Source: Aristolochia californica
Taxonomy: Eukaryota > Streptophyta > Magnoliopsida > Piperales > Aristolochiaceae
NCBI GenBank assembly: GCA_029961685.1
Contig: JARWKL010000005.1
Span: 13,730,164-13,794,163, forward strand
Length of the DNA: 64,000 nucleotides
Direction of reading: 5' to 3'
Each line of letters starts with the position of its first letter. The first letter of the stretch is position 1. Below are positions 48,701 to 63,700 of this stretch, piece by piece. Both the position numbers and the translations under genes were made by a program. The notes beneath the pieces were generated by a model. That model saw only the letters and a list, made by a program, of their open reading frames with translations, made no database searches and had not been told where the DNA came from.

Positions 48701-51700
48701 CATGCATATCTACTTTTTAAAACATGTGTAGAAAAATCTCTTCCTTATAAAATTTCGAGCTTTTAGGGTTGAACTAGTGGAATTATCCCAAACTTGGACA
48801 ACAAAACATTTGTGTTCATTTGTGGTGTGTGAATATATTTTGTTTACTTAAGTTTGTTATTGCATTAAATTATTTCCATACATAAACTCTAAGATTTTCA
48901 GTTTTTTGTGATCTATTTGCTTTTTTATCTCTTTTTTTGTTTACGAGATGCAGGGAATGTGAAAACTCAAGTTTTGATTTAAGAAAAAAGTATACATATA
49001 AAATGGAAATGCACAATTCACAAATGTAGAGAGAGATAATTCCAAAAAATGCCTGTAATTTTTAGGGATTGTAAACTCTTTTTAGTTTTTATATATCAAG
49101 TTTTGCAATCGTCGGGAAAAGGGGGAGGCGGGGGATTTTTAATTTAAGGTTGACTACCCATCGAAAAGTCATTCCTTACAAAAATATAGTCCGTTACACA
49201 TGATAAATCACTTTACAATCATCTATGATGGTTAGGTCATATTTTTGTAAATGGGCAAAATAATGGCTTGTTTCACTCGGGTAAATATCCCACCGCACAT
49301 TCACTTGAGAATTTAATGTTATTCTCTTTAAAAGGATTGGTTCCATAGGTCATGCATATCTATTTTTTAAAAGATGTGTAGAAAAATCTTTTTCTCATAA
49401 AATTCCGAGCTAATTGGTTAAACTAGTGGAATTTTCCCAAACTTGGATAACAAAACTTTTGTGTTCATTTTTGGGGTGTGAATAAATTTTCTTTACTTAC
49501 ATTTGTTTTTTCTTTAAATTCTTTCCATATATAAACTCCAAAATTTTCATTTAGTTGTAATCTATTTGCCTTTTATCTTTTCTTTTTTGTTTACGAGAAT
49601 AAGGGAAAGTGAAAACGCAAGTTTTGTTTTAAGAAAAAAGTATAAATCTAAAATTGAAATGCGCAATGCACAAATGTTGAGAGAGATAATTCCAAAAAGT
49701 TTCTGTAATTTTAGAGTTTGTAAACTCTTTTTAGTTTTTAAATTTTAGGTTCTGCAAACGTCGGGAAAAGGGGGAGGCTGGGGATTTTTAACTGAGTGTT
49801 GACTCCAAATCCATAGGTCATTCCTTACAAAAATATTGACCGTTACTCATGATAAATCACTTTACAATCATCTATGATCATTAGGTCAGCTTTTTGTAAA
49901 TGGGCAAAATAATGGCTTGTTTGACTCGAGTAAATATCCCACCGAACGTTCACTTGGGAATTTAATGTTATTATCTTTAAAAGGTTTTGATCCATAGGTC
50001 ATTTGCATCTTTAACATGTTTCAATCATGCATATCTCTTTCTTATAAAATTCCGAGCTATTAGGGTTGAACTAGTGGAATATTCCAAACTTGGTTAACAA
50101 AACATTTCTGTTCTTTTGTGGTGTGTGAATAAATTTTCTTTACTTTCTTTTCTTATTGCCTTAAATTCTTTCCATACATAAACTCTAAAATTTTCATTTT
50201 GTTGTGATCTATTTGTCATTTATCTCTTTTTATGTTTACGAGATGAAGGGAAAGTGAAATGTCAAGTTCAGATTTAAGAAAAAAGTATAGATCTAAAATT
50301 GAAATACAAAATGCACAAATGTATAGAGAGATAATTCCAAAAAGTGTCTGTAATTTTTAGCGATTGTAAACTCGTTTTAATTTTTATATATCAAGTTCTA
50401 CAATTGTCGGGAGAAGGGGGAGGCGGGGGTTTTTCAACTGAGTGTTGACTCCCAATCCATAAATCATTCCTTACAAAAATATAGCCCGTTACACATGATA
50501 GATCACTTTACAATCATCTATGATCGTTAGGTAAGCTAATTGTAAATGGGCAAAATAATGGCTGCTTTGACATGGGTAAATATCCCACCACACGTTCACA
50601 TGGGAATTTAATGTTATTATCGTTAAAAGATTTGGATCCATATGTCATTTGCATCTTTAACATGTTTCAGGAATGTATGGCCATTTTTTATAACATGTGT
50701 ACAAAAATCTCTTTCTTATAAAATTTTTAGCTATTAGGGTTGAACAAGTGCAATTTCCCAAACTTGGATAACAAAGCTTCTCTGTTCATTTGTGGTGTGT
50801 GAATAAATTTTCTTTACTTACATTTGTTATTTCTTTAAATTCTTTCCATACATAAACTCTAAATTTTTCATTTTGTTGTGATCTTTTTGCCTTTTATTTC
50901 TTTTTTTGTTTACGAGATGAAGGGAATGTGAAAACGTAAGTTTTGATTGAAGAAAAAAGTATACATCTAAAATTGAAATGCACAATGCACAAATGTAGAG
51001 AGAGATAATTCCATAAAGTGTCTGTAATTTTTAGGGATTGTAAAATATTTTTAGTTTTTAAATATTAGGTTCTGCAATCGTTGGGAAAAGGGGGAGGCGG
51101 GGGATTTTTAACTGAGTGTTGACTCCCAATCCATAAGTCATTCATTAAAAAAAAATTGCCCGTTACATATGATAAATCAACTTACAATCATCTATGATCG
51201 TTAGGTCAGATTTTTGTAAATGGGCAAAATAATGGCTTGTTTGACTCAGGTAAATATCCTACTGAACTTTTACTTGGGAATTTAATGTTATTATCTTTAA
51301 AAGGTTTGGATCCATTGGTCATTGGAGTCTTTAACATGTTTCAAGCATGCATATCCATTTTTAAAAACATTTGTAAAAAATTCTCTTTCTTATAAAATTC
51401 CAAGCTATTAGGGTTGAACTAGTGGAATTTCCCAAACTTGGTTAACAAAACATTTTTGTGCCAATCATGGTATGTGAAAAAATTTTCTTTACTTACATTT
51501 GTAATATTTCCTGAAATGTTTTCCATACATAAACTCTAAAATTTTCATTTTGTTGTGATCTATTTGTCATTTATCTCTTTTTTTGTTTACAAGATGAAGG
51601 GAAAGTGAAAACTCAAGTTTAGATTTAAGAAAAAAGTATACATCTAAAATTGAATTGCACAATGCACAAATGTAGAGAGATATAATTCCAAAAAGTGTCT

Positions 51701-54700
51701 ACAATTTTTAGCGATTGTAAACTCTCTTTAATTTTAATATATCAAGTTCTGTAATCGTCAGGAGAAGGGGGAGGTGGGGGATTTTTAACTGAGTGTTGAC
51801 TCCCAATCAATAAATCATTCCTTACAAAAATATTGTCGGTTACCCATGATAAATCACTTTACAATCATCTATGATAATTAGTTCAAATATTTGTAAAAGT
51901 CCAAAATAATGGCTTGTTTGACATGGGTAAATGTCCCACGACAAGTTCACTTTGGAATTTTATTTTATTTTCTTTAAAAGGTTTGAATCCATTGGTCATT
52001 TGCATCTTTAACAAGTTTCAGGCATGCAAAGCCATTTTTTAAAACATGTGTAGAAAAATCTCTTTCTGATAAAATGCCGAGCTATTAGGGTTGAATAAGT
52101 GGACTTTCTCAAACTTGGATAACAAAACTTTTCTATTCATTTGTGGTGTGTGAATAAATTTCCTTTACATCTATTTGTTATTGTTTAAAATTCTTTCCAT
52201 ACATAAACTCTAAAATTTTTATTTTGTTGTGATCTATTTGCCTTTTACCTTTTTTTTTGTTTACAAGATGAAGGACAAATGACAACTCAAGTTTAATTTT
52301 AAGAAATAAGTATACACCTAAAATTAAAATGCACAATGTACAAATGTAAAGAGAGATAATTCCCAAAAGTGCCAGTAATTTTTAGGAATTTTAAACTATT
52401 TTCAGTTTTTATATCTCAGATTTGCAATCGACGGGAAAATGGGGAGCCGGGGGATTTTTAACTGAGTGTTGACGCCCAATCCATATGTCATTCCTTAGAA
52501 AAATATAGCCCATTACGCATGATAAATCACTTTACAATCATCTATGATCGTTAGGTCAATTTTTTGTAAATGGGCAAAATAATTGCTTGTGTGACTCGGG
52601 TAAAAATCCCACTGCACCTTCACTTGGTAATTTAATGTTATTATATTTAAAAGGTTTGGATCCATAGGTCATTTGCATCTTTAACGTGTTTCAAGCATGT
52701 ATATCCATTTTTTATAACATGAATAGAAAAATCTTTTTCTTAAAAAATTCAGAGCTATTAGAGTTGAACTAGTGGAATTTCCAAAGCTGGGATAACAAAA
52801 CTTTTGTATTCAATTGTGGTGTGTGAATAAATTTTATTTACTTACATTTGTTATTGCTTTAAATTCTTTCCATACATAAACTCCAAAACTTTCATTTTGT
52901 TGTGATATTTTTCCCTTTTGTCTCTTTTTTTTTTATGAGATGAAGGGAAAGTGAAAACACAAGTTTTGATTTAAGAAACAAGTATACATCTAAAATGGAA
53001 ATGCACAATGCAGAAATGTAGAGAGAGATAATTCCAAAAAGTGTTTGTAATTTTTAGGGATTGTAAACTCTTTTTTTTTATGTATCATGTTCTGCAATCG
53101 TTGGGAAATGGGGGAGGTGGGGGATTTTTAACTTAGTGTTGACTCCCAATCCATAAGTCATTCCTTACAAAAATATATCCCGCTACACATGAGAAATCAC
53201 TCTAAAATCATCTATGATCGTTAGGTCAGATTTTTGTAAATGGGCAAAATAATGGCTTGTTTCACTCGTGTAAATATCCCACCGCACGTTCACTTGGGAC
53301 GTTAATGTTATTCTCTTTAAAAGGTTATGATCCATAGGTCATTTGCATCTTTAACATTTTTCAAGCATGCATATCCATTTTTTAAATCATGTGTTCAAAA
53401 ATCTCTTTCTTATAAAATTCCGAGCTAATAGGGTTATACTAGTGGAATTTTCCCAAACTTGGATAACAAAGCTTTTGCGTTAATTTTTGGTGTGTGAATA
53501 AATTTTATTTACTTCCATTTGTTATTGCTTTAAATTCTTTCCATATGTAAACTCTAAAATTTTCATTTTGTTGTGATCTATTTGCCTTTTATCTCTGTTT
53601 TTTGTTTACAGGATGAAGGGAAAGTGAAAACGTAAGTTTTGATTTAAGTAAAAAAGTATACATCTAAAATTGAAATGCACAATGCACAAATGTAGAGAGA
53701 GATAATTCCAAAAAGTGTCTATAATGTTTAGGGATTGTAAACTCTTTTTAGTTTTTAAATATTAGGTTCTGCAATCGTCGTGAAAAGGGGGAGACGGGGG
53801 ATTTTTAATTGAGTGTTGACACCCAATCCACAAGTCATTCCATACAAAATATAGATAGTTACACATGATAGATCACTTTACAATCATCTTTGATCGTTAG
53901 GTAAGATTTTTGTAAATGGGCAAAAAATGGCTTGTTTGACTCAAGTAAATATCCTACCAAATGTTTACTTGGGAATTTAATGTTATTATCTTTAAAAGGT
54001 TTGGATCCAAAGGTCATTTGCATCTTCAACATGTTTCAAGAATGCATATCCATTTTTAAAAACGTGTGTAGAAAAATCTTTGTCTCATAAAATTCCCAGC
54101 TATTAGGGTTCAACTAGTGGAATTTCCCAAACTTGGTTAAAAAACCTTTTATGGTCATTTGTGGTGTGTGAATAAATTTTCTTTACTTACATTTGTTAAT
54201 GCTTTAAATTATTTCCATGCATAAATTCTAAGATTTTCATTTTGTTGTGATCTATTTGCCTTTTATCTCTTTTTTTGTTTACGAGATGAAGGGAAAGAGA
54301 AAACTCAACTTTTGATTTATGAAAAAAGTATACATCTAAAATGGAAGTCCACAATGCACAAATGTAGAGAGAGTTAATTCAAAAAAGTGTCTGTCATTTT
54401 TAGGGGTTGTAAACTCTTTTTAGTTTTTATATAACAAGTTCTACAATCGTCGGGAAAAGGAGGAGGCGGGGGATTTTTAACTGAGTGTGGACTCCCAATC
54501 CATAAGTCATTCCCAACAAAAATATAGCCCGTTACGCTTGGTAAAGCACTTTACAATCATCTATGATTGTTAGGTCAGCTTTTTTTAATTGGGAGAAATA
54601 ATGGCTTGTTTGACTCAGGTAAATATCCCACCGCACGTTCACTTGGGAATTTAATGTTATTCGCTTTAAAAGGTTTGGATCCATAAGTCATTTGCATCTT

Positions 54701-57700
54701 TAACTAGTTTCAAGCATGCACATCCATTTTTTAAAACATGAGTACAAAAATCTCTTTCTTATAAAATTCCGAGCTATTAGGGTTGAACTAGTGGAATTTT
54801 CCCAAACTTGGATAACTAAACTTTTGTATTCATTTGTGGTGTCTGAATAAATTTTCTTTATTTAAATTTTTTATTGCTTTAAATTCTTTCCATACATAAA
54901 CTCTAAAATTTTCATTTTGTTGTGATCTATTTGCCTTTTATCTCTTTTTTTGTTTTCGAGATGAAGGGAAAGTGAAAGCTCAAGAATTGATTTAAGAAAA
55001 AAATATACATCTAAAATGGAAATGCACAATGAAAAAATGTAGAGAGAGATAATTCCAAAAAGTGTCTTTAATTTTTAGGGATTGTAATTTCTTTTTAGTT
55101 TTTATATATCAAGTTCTGTTATCGTCGAGAAAAGGGGGAGGCTAGGGATTTTTAACGGAGTGTTGACTCCAAATCCATAAGTCATTCCTTACAAAAATAT
55201 AACCTGTTACACATGATAAATCACTTTAAAATCATCTATGATCGTTAGGTCAGCTTTTTGTAAAAGGGCAAAATAATGGCTTGTTTGACTCAGGTAAATA
55301 TCCCGCCGGACATTGGGAATTTAAAGTTATTCAAGTTAAAAGGTTTGGATCTATAGGTGATTTCAATCTTTAACATGTTTCAAGCATGCATATCCATCTT
55401 TTAAAACATGTGTAGAAAAATCTCTTTCTTATAAAATTCTGAGCTATTAGGGTTGAACTAGTGGAATTTTCCAAACTAGGTTAACAAAACTTTTCTGTTC
55501 ATTTTTGGTGTGTGAATAAATTTTCTTTACTTACATTTGTTATTTCTTGAAATTCATTCCAGACATAAACTCTAAAATTTTTATTTTGTTGTGATCTATT
55601 TGCCATTTATCTTTTTTTTTACGAGATGAAGTGAAAGTGAAAACTCAAGTTTTGATTTAAGAAAAAAGTATACGTCTAAAATGGAAATGCATAATGCACA
55701 AATGTAGAGAGAGTTAATTCGAAAATGTGTTTGTAATTTTTAGGGAATGTAAACTCTTTTTAGTTTTTATATATTAGGTTCTGCAATTGTCTAGAAAAGT
55801 GGGAGGTGGGGGATTTTTAACTGAGTGTTGACTCCCAATCCATAAGTCATTCCTTACAAAAATATAGCCCGTTACGCATGATAAATCACTTTACAATCAT
55901 CTATGATCGTTAGGTCAGCTTTTTGTAAATCGGCAAAATAATGCCTTGTCTGACTCGGGTAAATATCCCACCGCACGTTAGCTTGGGAATTTAATGTTAT
56001 TCTCTTAAAAAGGTTTGAATCCATAGGTCATTTGCATCTTTAACATGTTTCTAACATGCATATCTATTTTTTAAAACATGTGTAGAAAAATCTCTTTCTT
56101 ATAAAATTCCAATCTATTAGGGCTCAACAAGTGGAATTTTCCCAAACTTGGATAGCAAAACTTTTGTGTTTATTTTTGGTGTGTGAATAAATTTTCTTTA
56201 ATTAAATTTTTTATTGCTTTAAATTGTTTCCATACATAAACTCTAAAATTTTCATTTTGTTGTCATCTATTTGGGTTTTATCTCTTTTTTTTTTCGAGAT
56301 GATGGGAAAATGAAAACTCAAGTTTTGATTTAATAAAAAAATATACATCTAAAATGTAAATGGACAATGCACAAATTTAGAGAGAGATAATTCCAAAAAG
56401 AGTCTTTAATTTTTAGGGATTGTAAAGTCTTTTTAGTTTTTATGTATCAGGTTATGCAATCGTGGGGTAAATGGGGAGGCGGGTACCTTTTAATTGAGTG
56501 TTGAATCCCAATCCATACGTCATTCCTTTACAAAATTTAGCCCGTTACGCACGATAAATCACTTTACCATCATCTATGATCGTTAGGTCAGCATTTTTTA
56601 AATAGGCAAAATAATGGCTTGTTTGACTCGGTTAAATATCGCACAACACGTTCACTTGGGAATTTATTGTTATTCTCTTTAAAAGGTTTGGATCCATAGG
56701 TCATTTGCATATTTAACATGTTTCAAGCATGCATATCCATTTTTTAAAACATGTATAGAAAAATCTCTTTCCTATAAAATTCCGAGCTATTAGGGTTAAA
56801 CTAGTGGAATTTTCCCAAACTTGGATAACAAAAATTTTGTGTTCATTTGTGGTGTGTGAATAAATTTTCCTTACTTAGATTTGTTATAGCTTTAAATTAT
56901 TTCCATACATAAACTGTAAAATTTTCATTTTGTTGTCATCTATTTAGCTTTAATCTCTTTTTTTTGTTTACGAAATAAAGGGAAAGTGAAAACGCAAGTT
57001 TTGATTTAAGAAAAAAATATACATATAAAATGGAAGTACACTATGCACAAATGTAGACTGAGATAATTCAAAAATGTGTCTGTAATTTTTGGGGATTGTA
57101 AACTATTTTTAGTTTATATATATCAGGTTCTTCAATCGTCGGGAAAAGGTGGAGGACGGGGATTTTTAACTGAGTATTGACTCCCAATCCTAAAGTCATT
57201 TCTTACAAAAATATAGCCCGGTACGAATGATAAATCACATTACAATCATCTATGATAGTTAGGTCAGGTGTTTGTAAATGGGAAAAATAATGGCTTGTGT
57301 GACTCGGGTAAATATCCCACTACACTTTCAATTGGAAATTTAATGTTATTCTCTTTAAAAGGTTTGGATCCATAGGTCATTTGCATCTTTAAAGTGTTTC
57401 AAGCATGCATATCCATTTTTTAAAACACGAGTAGAAAAATCTCTTTCTTAAAAAATTCAGAGCTATTAGGGTTGAACTAGTGGAATTTCCCAAGCTTGGA
57501 TAACAAAACTTTTGTGTTCATTTGTGGTGTGTGAATAAATTTTATTTACTTAAATTTGTTATTGCTTTAAATTCTTTCCATACATAAACTCTAAAATTTT
57601 CATTTTTTGATATCTTTTTGTGTTTTATCTCTTTTTTTTGTTTACGAGATCAAGAGAAAGTGAAAACTCAAGTTTTGATTTAAGAAACAAGTAAACATCT

Positions 57701-60700
57701 AAATGCACAATGCAGAAATGTAGAGAGAGATAATTCCAAAAAGTGTCTGTAATTTTTAGGGATTGTAAAATTTTTTTTGTTTTTATATATCAGGTTCTGC
57801 AATCGTCGAGAAATGGGGGAGGCGGGGGATTTTTAACTTAGTGTTGACTCCCAATCCATCAGTCATTCCTTAAAAAAATATATCTCGTTACACATGATAA
57901 ATCACTTTACAATCATCTATCATAGTTAGGTCAGATTTTTGTAAATGGGCAAAATAATGGCTTGTTTCATTCGGGTAAATATCCCACCGCATGTTCACTT
58001 GGGACGTTAATGCTATTCTCTTTAAAAGGTTTGTATCCATAGGTCATTTGCATCTTTAACATGTTTCAAGCCTGCATATCAATTTTTTAAAACATGTGTA
58101 CAAAAATCTCTTTCTTATAAAATTCCAAGCTAATAGGGTTATACTAGTGGAATTTTCCCAAACTTTGATAACAAAACTTCTGTGTTAATTTTTTATGTGT
58201 GAATAAATTTTCTTTACTTCCATTTGCTATTGCTTTAAATTATTTCCATACGTAAACTCTAAAATTTTCATTTTGTTGCGATCTATTTACCTTTTATCTC
58301 TTTTTTTGTTTATGAGATGAAGGAAAAGTGAAAACGTAAGTTTTGATTTCAGAAAAAGTATACATCTAAAATTGAAATGCACAATGCACAAATGTAGAGA
58401 GAGATAATTCCAAAAAGTGTTTGTAATTTTTAGGGATTGTAAACTCTTTTTAGTTTTTAAATATTAGGTTCTGCAATCGTTGGGAAAAGGGGGAGGCGGG
58501 GGATTTTTAACTAAGGGTTGACACCCAATCCATAATTCATTCCATACAAAATATGGACCATTATGCAGGATAAATCACTTTACAATCATCTATAATCGTT
58601 AGGTCAGCTTTTTGTAATTGGGCAAAATAATGGCTTCTTTGACTCGGGTAAATATCCCACCGAACGTTTACTTGGGAATTTAATGTTATTATCATTAAAA
58701 GGTTTGGATACATAGGTAATTTGCATCTTTAACATGTTTCAAGCATGCATATCCATTTTTAAAAACATGTGTAGAAAAATCTGTGTCTTATAAAATTCCA
58801 AGCTATTAGGGTTCAACTAGTGGAATTTCCCAGACTTGGTTAACAAAACTTTTCTGGTCATTTGTGGTGTGTGAATAAATTTTCTTTACTTACATTTGTT
58901 AATGCTTTATATTATTTCCATACATAAACTCTAAAATTTTCATTTTGTTGTGATCTATTTTCCGTTCATCTCTTTTTTTGTTTATGAGATGAAGGTAAAG
59001 GGAAAACTCAAGTTTAGATTTAAGAAAAAAGTATGCATCTAAAATTGAAATGCACAATGCTCAAATGTAGAGAGAGATAATTCCAAAAAGTATCTATAAT
59101 TTTTAGCGATTGTAAACTCTTTGTAATTTTTATATATCGAGTGCTGCAATCGTCGGGAGAAGGGGGAGGTGGGGGATTTTTAACTGAGTGTTGACTCCTA
59201 ATCCATAAATCTATCCTAACAAAAATATAGCCCGTTACACATGATCAATCACTTTACAATCATCTATGATCATTAGGTCAGCTATTTGTAAATGAGCAAA
59301 ATAATGGCTTGTTTGACTTGGGTAAATATCGCACCACACGTTCACTTGCGAATTTAATGTTGTTATCTTTAAAAGGTTTGCATCCAAGGTCATTTGCATC
59401 TTTAACATGTTTCAGGCATGCATAGCCATTTTTTAAAACATGTGTAGAAAAACTCTTTCTTATAAAATTCTGAGCTATTAGGTTAGAACAAGTGGAATTT
59501 CCCAAACTTGGATAACAAAACTTTTCTGTTCATTTGTGGTGTGTGAATAATTTTGCTTTACTTACATTTGTTACTTTTTAAAATTCTTTCCATACATAAA
59601 CTCTAAAATTTTCATTTTGTTGTGATCAATTTGCCTTTTATCTCTTTTTTTGTTTACAAGATGAAGGGGAAATGACAACTGAAGTTTTGATTTAAGAAAA
59701 AAGTATACATCTAAAATCAAAAAGTACAATGCACAAATGTAGAGAGAGATAATTTCCAAAAGTGTTTGTAATTTTTAGGGATTGTAAACTATTTTCAGTT
59801 TTTATATATCAGGGTTTGCAATCGACAAGAAAAAGGGGAGCCGGGGGATTTTTAACTGAGTGTTGACGCCCAATCCATAAGTCATTCCTTACAACAATAT
59901 AGCATGTTACGCATGATAAATCACTTTACAATCATCTATGTTCGGTAGGTCAGCTTTTTCTAAATGGGCAAAATAATGGCTTGTCTGACTCGGGAAAATA
60001 TCCCACTGCACCTTCACTTGGGAATTTAATGTTATTCTCTTTAAAAGGTTTATATCCATAGGTCATTTGCATCTTTAACATGTTTCAAGCATGCATATGC
60101 ATAAAACATGTGTAGAAAAATCTCTTTCTTAAAAAATTCCGAGCTATTAGGGTTGAACTAGTGGAATTACCAAAGCTTGGATAAAAAAAAACTTTTGTGT
60201 TCATTTGTGGTGTGTGAATAAATTTTATTTACTTACATTTGTTATTGCTTTAACTTCTTTCCATATATAAACTCTAAAATTTCGATTCTGTTGTGATTTA
60301 TTTGCCATTTATCTCTTTTTTAGTTTACGAGATGAAGGGAAAGTGAAAACTCATGCTTAGATTTAAGTAAAAAGTATACATCTAAAATTGAAATGCACAA
60401 TGCACAATTGTAAAGAGAGATATTTCCAAAAAGTGTCTATAATTTTTAGCGATTGTAAACTCTTTTTAAATTTTATATATCAAGTTCTGCAATCGTCGGG
60501 AGAACGGGGAGGTGGGGGATTTTTAACTAAGTGTTGACTCCCAATCCCTAAATCATTCCTTACAAAAATATAGCCCGTTACACATGATAAATCGCTTTAC
60601 AATCATTTATGATCATTAGGTCAGCTATTTGTAAATGGGCAAGATAATGGATTGTTTGACTCGGGTAAATATCCCACCGAACATTTACATGGGAATTTAA

Positions 60701-63700
60701 TGTTATTATCTTAAAAAGGTTTGGATCCATAGGTCATTTGCATCTTTAAGCATGCATATCAATTTTTAAAAACATGTGTAGAAAAATCACTTTCTCATAA
60801 AATTCCGAGCTATTAGAGTTGAACTAGTGGAATTTCCCAAACTTGGTTAACAAAACTTTTCTGGTCATTTGTGGTGTGTGAATAAATTTTCTTTACTTAC
60901 ATTTGTTATTGCTTTAAATTATTTCCATACGTAAACTCTAAAATTTTCATTTTCTTGTGATCTATTTGCCATTTATCTCTTTTTATGTTTACCAGATAAA
61001 GAGAAAGTGAAAACTCAAGTTTAGATTTAAGCAAAAAGTATACATCTAAAATTGAAATGCACAATGCACAAATGTAGAGAGAGATAATTCCAAAATGTGT
61101 CTGTAATTTTTAGCGATTGTAAACTCTTTTTAAATTTTATATATCAAGTTTTACAATCGTCGGGAGAACGGGGAGGTGGGGGATTTTTAACTGAGTGTTG
61201 ACTCCCAATCCCTAAATCATTCCTTACAAAAATATAGCCCGTTACACATGATAAATCACTTTACAATCATCTATGATCATTAGGTCAGCTATTTGTAAAT
61301 GGGTAAAATAATGGATTGTTTGACTTGGGTAAATATCCCACCACACGTTCACTTGGGAATTTAATGTTATTACCTTTAAAAGGTTTGGATCCATAAGTCA
61401 TTTGCATCTTTAACATGTTTCAGGCATGCATAGCCATTTTTTAAAACATGTGTAGAAAAACCTCTTTTGTTATAAAATTCCTAGCTATTAGGGTTGGACA
61501 AGTGTAATTTCCCAAACTTAGATAACATAAATTTTCTGTTCATTTGTGATGTGTGAATAAATTTTCTTTACTTACATTTGTTTTTTTTTATATTCTTTCC
61601 GTACATAAACTCTAAAATTTTCATTTTGTTGTGATTGATCTGCCTTCTATCTCTTTTTTTGTTTACAAGATGAAGGGAAAATGACAACTCAAGTTTTGAT
61701 TTAAGAAAAAAGTATACATATAAAATGGAAATGCACAATGTACAAATGTAGAGTGAGATAATTTCCAAAAAAGTGTCTGTAATTTTTAGGGATTGTTAAC
61801 TATTTTTAGTTTTTATATATCAGGTTTTGCAATTGACTGGAAAATGGAGAGCCGGGGGATTTTTAACTGAGTGTTGACGCCCAATCCATAAGTCATTCCT
61901 TACAAAAATATAACCCGTTACGCATGATAAATCACTTTACAATCATCTATGTTCAGTAGGTCAGCATTTTGTAAATGGGCAAAATAATGGCTTGTCTGAC
62001 ACGGGAAAATATCCCATTGCACCTTCACTTAGGAATTTAATGTTATTCTCTTTAACAGGTTTGGATCCATAGGTCATTTGCATCTTTAACATGTTTCTAG
62101 CATGCATATTCATTTTTTTAAAACATGTGTAGAAAAATCTCTTCCTTAAAAAATTCCAAGCTATTAGGGTTGAACTAGTGAATTTCCCCAGCTTGGATAA
62201 CAAAAATTTTGTGTTCTTTTGTGGTGTGTGAATATATTTTATTTACTTACATTTGTTATTGCTTTAAATTCTTTCCATACACAAACTCTAAAATTTGCAT
62301 TTTGTTGTGATGTTTTTGCCTTTTAACTCTTTTTTTGTTTACGAGATGAAGGGAAAATGAAAGCGTAAGTTTTGATTTAAGAAAAAAATATACATCTTAA
62401 ATGGAAATGCACTATACAAAAATATAGAGAGAGATAATTCCAAAAAGTGTCTATAATTTTTAGGGATTGTAAGCACTTTTTAGTTTTTATATTTCTGGTT
62501 CTGCAAGCGTCGGGAAATGGGGGAGGCAGGGGATTTTTAACTAAGTGTTGACACCCAATCCATAAGTCATTCCTTAAAAAAATATAGCCCGTTACGCATG
62601 ATAAATCACTTTACAATCATCTATGAAAGTTAGGTCAACTTTTTGTAAATGAGCAAAATAATGGTTGTTTGACTCGGGTAAATATCCCACAACATGTTCA
62701 CTTGGGGATTTAATGTAATTCTCATTAAAAGGTTTGGATCCATAGGTCATTTGCATCTTTATCATGTTTCAAGGATGCATATCCATTGTTCAAAACATGT
62801 GTAGAAAAATCTCTTTCTTTTAAAATTCCGAGCTTTTAGGGTTGAACTAGTAGTATTTTCCCAAACTTGGATAACAAAACAATTGTGTTCATTTGTGGTC
62901 TATGAATATATTTTCTTTACTTAAGTTTGTTATTGCATTTGATTATTTCCGTACATAAACTCTAAAATTTTCATTGTGTTGTGATCTAGTTGCCTTTTAT
63001 CTCTTATTTTTGTTTACGAGAAGAAGGGAAAGTGAAAACTCAAGTTTTGATTTAAGAAAAAAGTATACATAAAAAATGGAAATGCACAATACACAAATGT
63101 AGAGAGAGATTATTCCAAAAAGTGTCTTTAATTTGTAGGGATTGTAAACTATTTTTAGTTTTTATATATCAGGTTCTGTAATCGTCGAGAAAAGGGGGTG
63201 GTGGGGGATTTTTAACTTAATGTTGACTCCCAATCCATAAGTCATTCCTTAAGAAAATATAGCCCGTTAAACATGATAAATCACTTTACAATCATCTATG
63301 ATCATTAGGTCATATTTTTGTAATGTGCAAAATAATGGCTTGTTTCACTCGGGTAAATATCCCACCGCATGTTCACTTGGGAATTTAATGTTATTCTCTT
63401 TAAAAGGTTTGGATCCATAGGTCATTTGCATCTTTAAAATGTTTCAAGCATGCATATCCGTTTTTTTAAAACATGTGTAAAAAAGTCTGTTTCTTATAAA
63501 ATTCCGAGCTAATAGGGTTGAACTAGTGGAATTTTCCCAAACTTGGATAACAAAACTTTTGTGTTCATTTGTTGTGTGTGAATAAATTTTCTTTACTTAC
63601 ATTTGTTAATGCTTTAAATTCTTTCCATACATAAACTCCAAAATTTTTATTTTGTTGTGATCTATTTGCTTGTTATCTCTTTTTTTGTTTACGAGATGAA

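Noticed and set aside
59278..59505. Minus-strand 75-codon frame with peptides resembling frames at 43298-43492 and 61961-62203
   Set aside because: The resemblance follows from shared monomer DNA. Single-base indels shift the frame between copies, showing no coding constraint.
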